From the NCBI GenBank assembly GCA_964466315.1, contig CAYXNS010000010.1, positions 1-60,945 on the forward strand: a stretch of DNA of 60,945 bases, written 5' to 3'. Positions 60,034 to 60,945 of this stretch are shown here, one piece after another. Made by a program: the position numbers and the translations under genes. Under the pieces are notes generated by a model. It had not been told where the DNA came from, did not search any database, and saw only the letters and a program-made list of their open reading frames with translations. The stretch's first letter is position 1. Every line of letters begins with the position of its first letter. The DNA comes from SMWC01 sp964466315 (lineage in GTDB: Bacteria > Pseudomonadota > Gammaproteobacteria > Steroidobacterales > Rariloculaceae).

Positions 60034-60630
60034 TTGTCCGATACCCCGCCAACTAGTCATCGCAGGCGCTTCGAAGAGCGGCAGCGTTTATGCGACCGCC
60101 GCAGAGCCTTCACAGGAACACAACGGCTAGAAGCTGAACTCCAGGTCACCCGAACATTGTGGCGATTTGGCCCCTATCAGCGCGCTCGTCATCTGGGCGT
60201 CTACTTCGCCGTCGATGGAGAGCTTTCTCTCGACATATTCATGAAGGGCGCGGCACGGCGCAATCGACAATTGTATGCGCCCGTACTTCGAGGAGACAGC
60301 ATGCGATTCGGGCTGGTTCGCCGCGATGTCGCGATGGAACGGAACCCTTTTGGGATACTCGAGCCGTCGGCTGGGCCCTTTATCGACGCCCGCTCCCTGG
60401 ATTTAGTTCTAACGCCGCTCGTCGCCTTCGACGATCGAGGCATCAGACTCGGCATGGGCGGTGGCTTCTACGATCGATGTTTTAAATTTTTGCGCATACG
60501 TACCGCGTGGTGTAAACCTAAACTCGTCGGTGTGGGCTTCGAGCATCAGCACTTACCTAGTATTCGTGCGGCATCGTGGGACGTGCGTTTATCGTGCGCG
60601 ATTACGGAAGCTGCGAAGTATTTTTTTTGA
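60034..60630 (+). CDS. fau: 5-formyltetrahydrofolate cyclo-ligase
   Basis: A 198-residue product in the 5-FCL (YgfA/Fau) family: 'RARHLGVYFAVDGELSLDIF' at the first strands, 'RNRQLYAPVLRGD', 'NPFGILEPSAG', the phosphate/ATP-binding 'RLGMGGGFYDRCFKFL' and 'VGVGFEHQHLPSIRAASWDV'. It converts 5-formyl-THF to 5,10-methenyl-THF using ATP and clears an inhibitor of the glycine/serine folate enzymes. No ATG is available; TTG 60034 is the most likely start and needs confirmation. Directly downstream of the 6S RNA locus. Confidence 0.9.
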   Translation: MSDTPPTSHRRRFEERQRLCDRRRAFTGTQRLEAELQVTRTLWRFGPYQRARHLGVYFAVDGELSLDIFMKGAARRNRQLYAPVLRGDSMRFGLVRRDVAMERNPFGILEPSAGPFIDARSLDLVLTPLVAFDDRGIRLGMGGGFYDRCFKFLRIRTAWCKPKLVGVGFEHQHLPSIRAASWDVRLSCAITEAAKYFF

Positions 60631-60945
60631 TGCGCAAATTCGCGCGCAAATTCGAAAAATTCCGGGTTTCCGTTAGTCGAATGAGTTGATCGTGCATCGT
60701 ACAAAAAACCCCGAACGACACCGAACAATGAAAGAAATCGTAGCACCTATTCGACGTTCTCAAATTCTTTTTCGGCCTCGCTTTCGGTTAAGTGTCGTTT
60801 GATCATGCTTGGCGATGAGTAGGAGCTAGGCGTCATCGGTATTTCGGCTCATCGTATAGCGTTTATCTCCGATTAACCTCGTCCGTCTGCAAGCCAATGA
60901 ACTAGCGGCTCTCCGAGACACTTGCTACTTATTCCGCACAGCGAA
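60631..60945. other. Gene-free end of the window
   Basis: No coding frame with family resemblance is seen. Near 60631 the sequence GCGCAAATTCG occurs twice in tandem with one base between. Several A/T-rich runs (AAAAAAC near 60702) are present but no clear hairpin. It may hold a promoter of a following gene outside the window. Confidence 0.5.

Noticed and set aside
59828..60056. Small open frames within the zapA-fau gap
   Set aside because: They overlap the 6S RNA candidate and have no coding features; the upstream extension of the cyclo-ligase frame to 59878 also lies in the RNA and was excluded.

Overview
The window looks like a chromosomal segment of a gammaproteobacterium. Conserved gene order supports this: lptD-surA-pdxA-ksgA-apaH; ygfB-pepP-ubiH-ubiI facing a TIGR02449 gene, zapA, a 6S-RNA-like locus and 5-formyl-THF cyclo-ligase; and thyA-lgt. 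The surrounding families (DUF3313, DUF5916, DUF6152, DUF4159/DUF4175 and many exported alpha/beta hydrolases) suggest a free-living aerobic marine or soil lineage. That lineage guess is inference; no rRNA is present.

Layout. 1-1700 is scarred accessory DNA: the 3' part of a tRNA, a DUF3313 lipoprotein-like gene, and a chimeric pseudogene joining a recombinase N-terminus to a flavin reductase C-terminus. 1701-12600 holds loosely connected genes: exported amidohydrolase, lipoprotein, TPR protein, DUF5916 outer-membrane-type protein, 2OG-Fe(II) oxygenase, exported esterase, decayed pterin dehydratase, NmrA-like protein, GST, NfeD and YtoQ. 12661-13136 is a decayed dienelactone hydrolase. 13196-15420 is an adaptor plus ABC ATPase pair without a permease.

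15529-29594 is the largest coherent unit. Seven overlapping or closely spaced minus-strand genes encode a VWA/GATase-like membrane protein, a caspase-fold protein without its cysteine, a TPR protein with an HExxH peptidase domain, a MoxR ATPase, a DUF58 protein, a BatA-like protein and a 1208-residue DUF4175 protein. A DUF4159 gene is divergent. This is the best candidate for an incompletely described system: an envelope-facing MoxR/VWA machine with a peptidase and a pseudo-caspase.

29647-40839 contains an EF-hand protein, a hydrolase, an MFS exporter and murU, then the outer-membrane biogenesis operon lptD-surA-pdxA-ksgA-apaH, whose first three genes appear to use TTG starts, and then lgt-thyA. 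40904-44600 is a second decayed region: a broken YyaL-type gene, two tandem DUF6152 genes and an IS30-like remnant. 44652-60630 is dominated by one-carbon and quinone metabolism: purU, the gcvT-gcvH-gcvPA-gcvPB operon behind a tandem glycine riboswitch with its own terminator, ubiI-ubiH-pepP-ygfB, and zapA-6S RNA-cyclo-ligase. An M23 peptidase, a molybdenum-carrier-like protein and a large Nma111-like double protease also lie here. thyA, purU, gcv and the cyclo-ligase all draw on the folate one-carbon pool.
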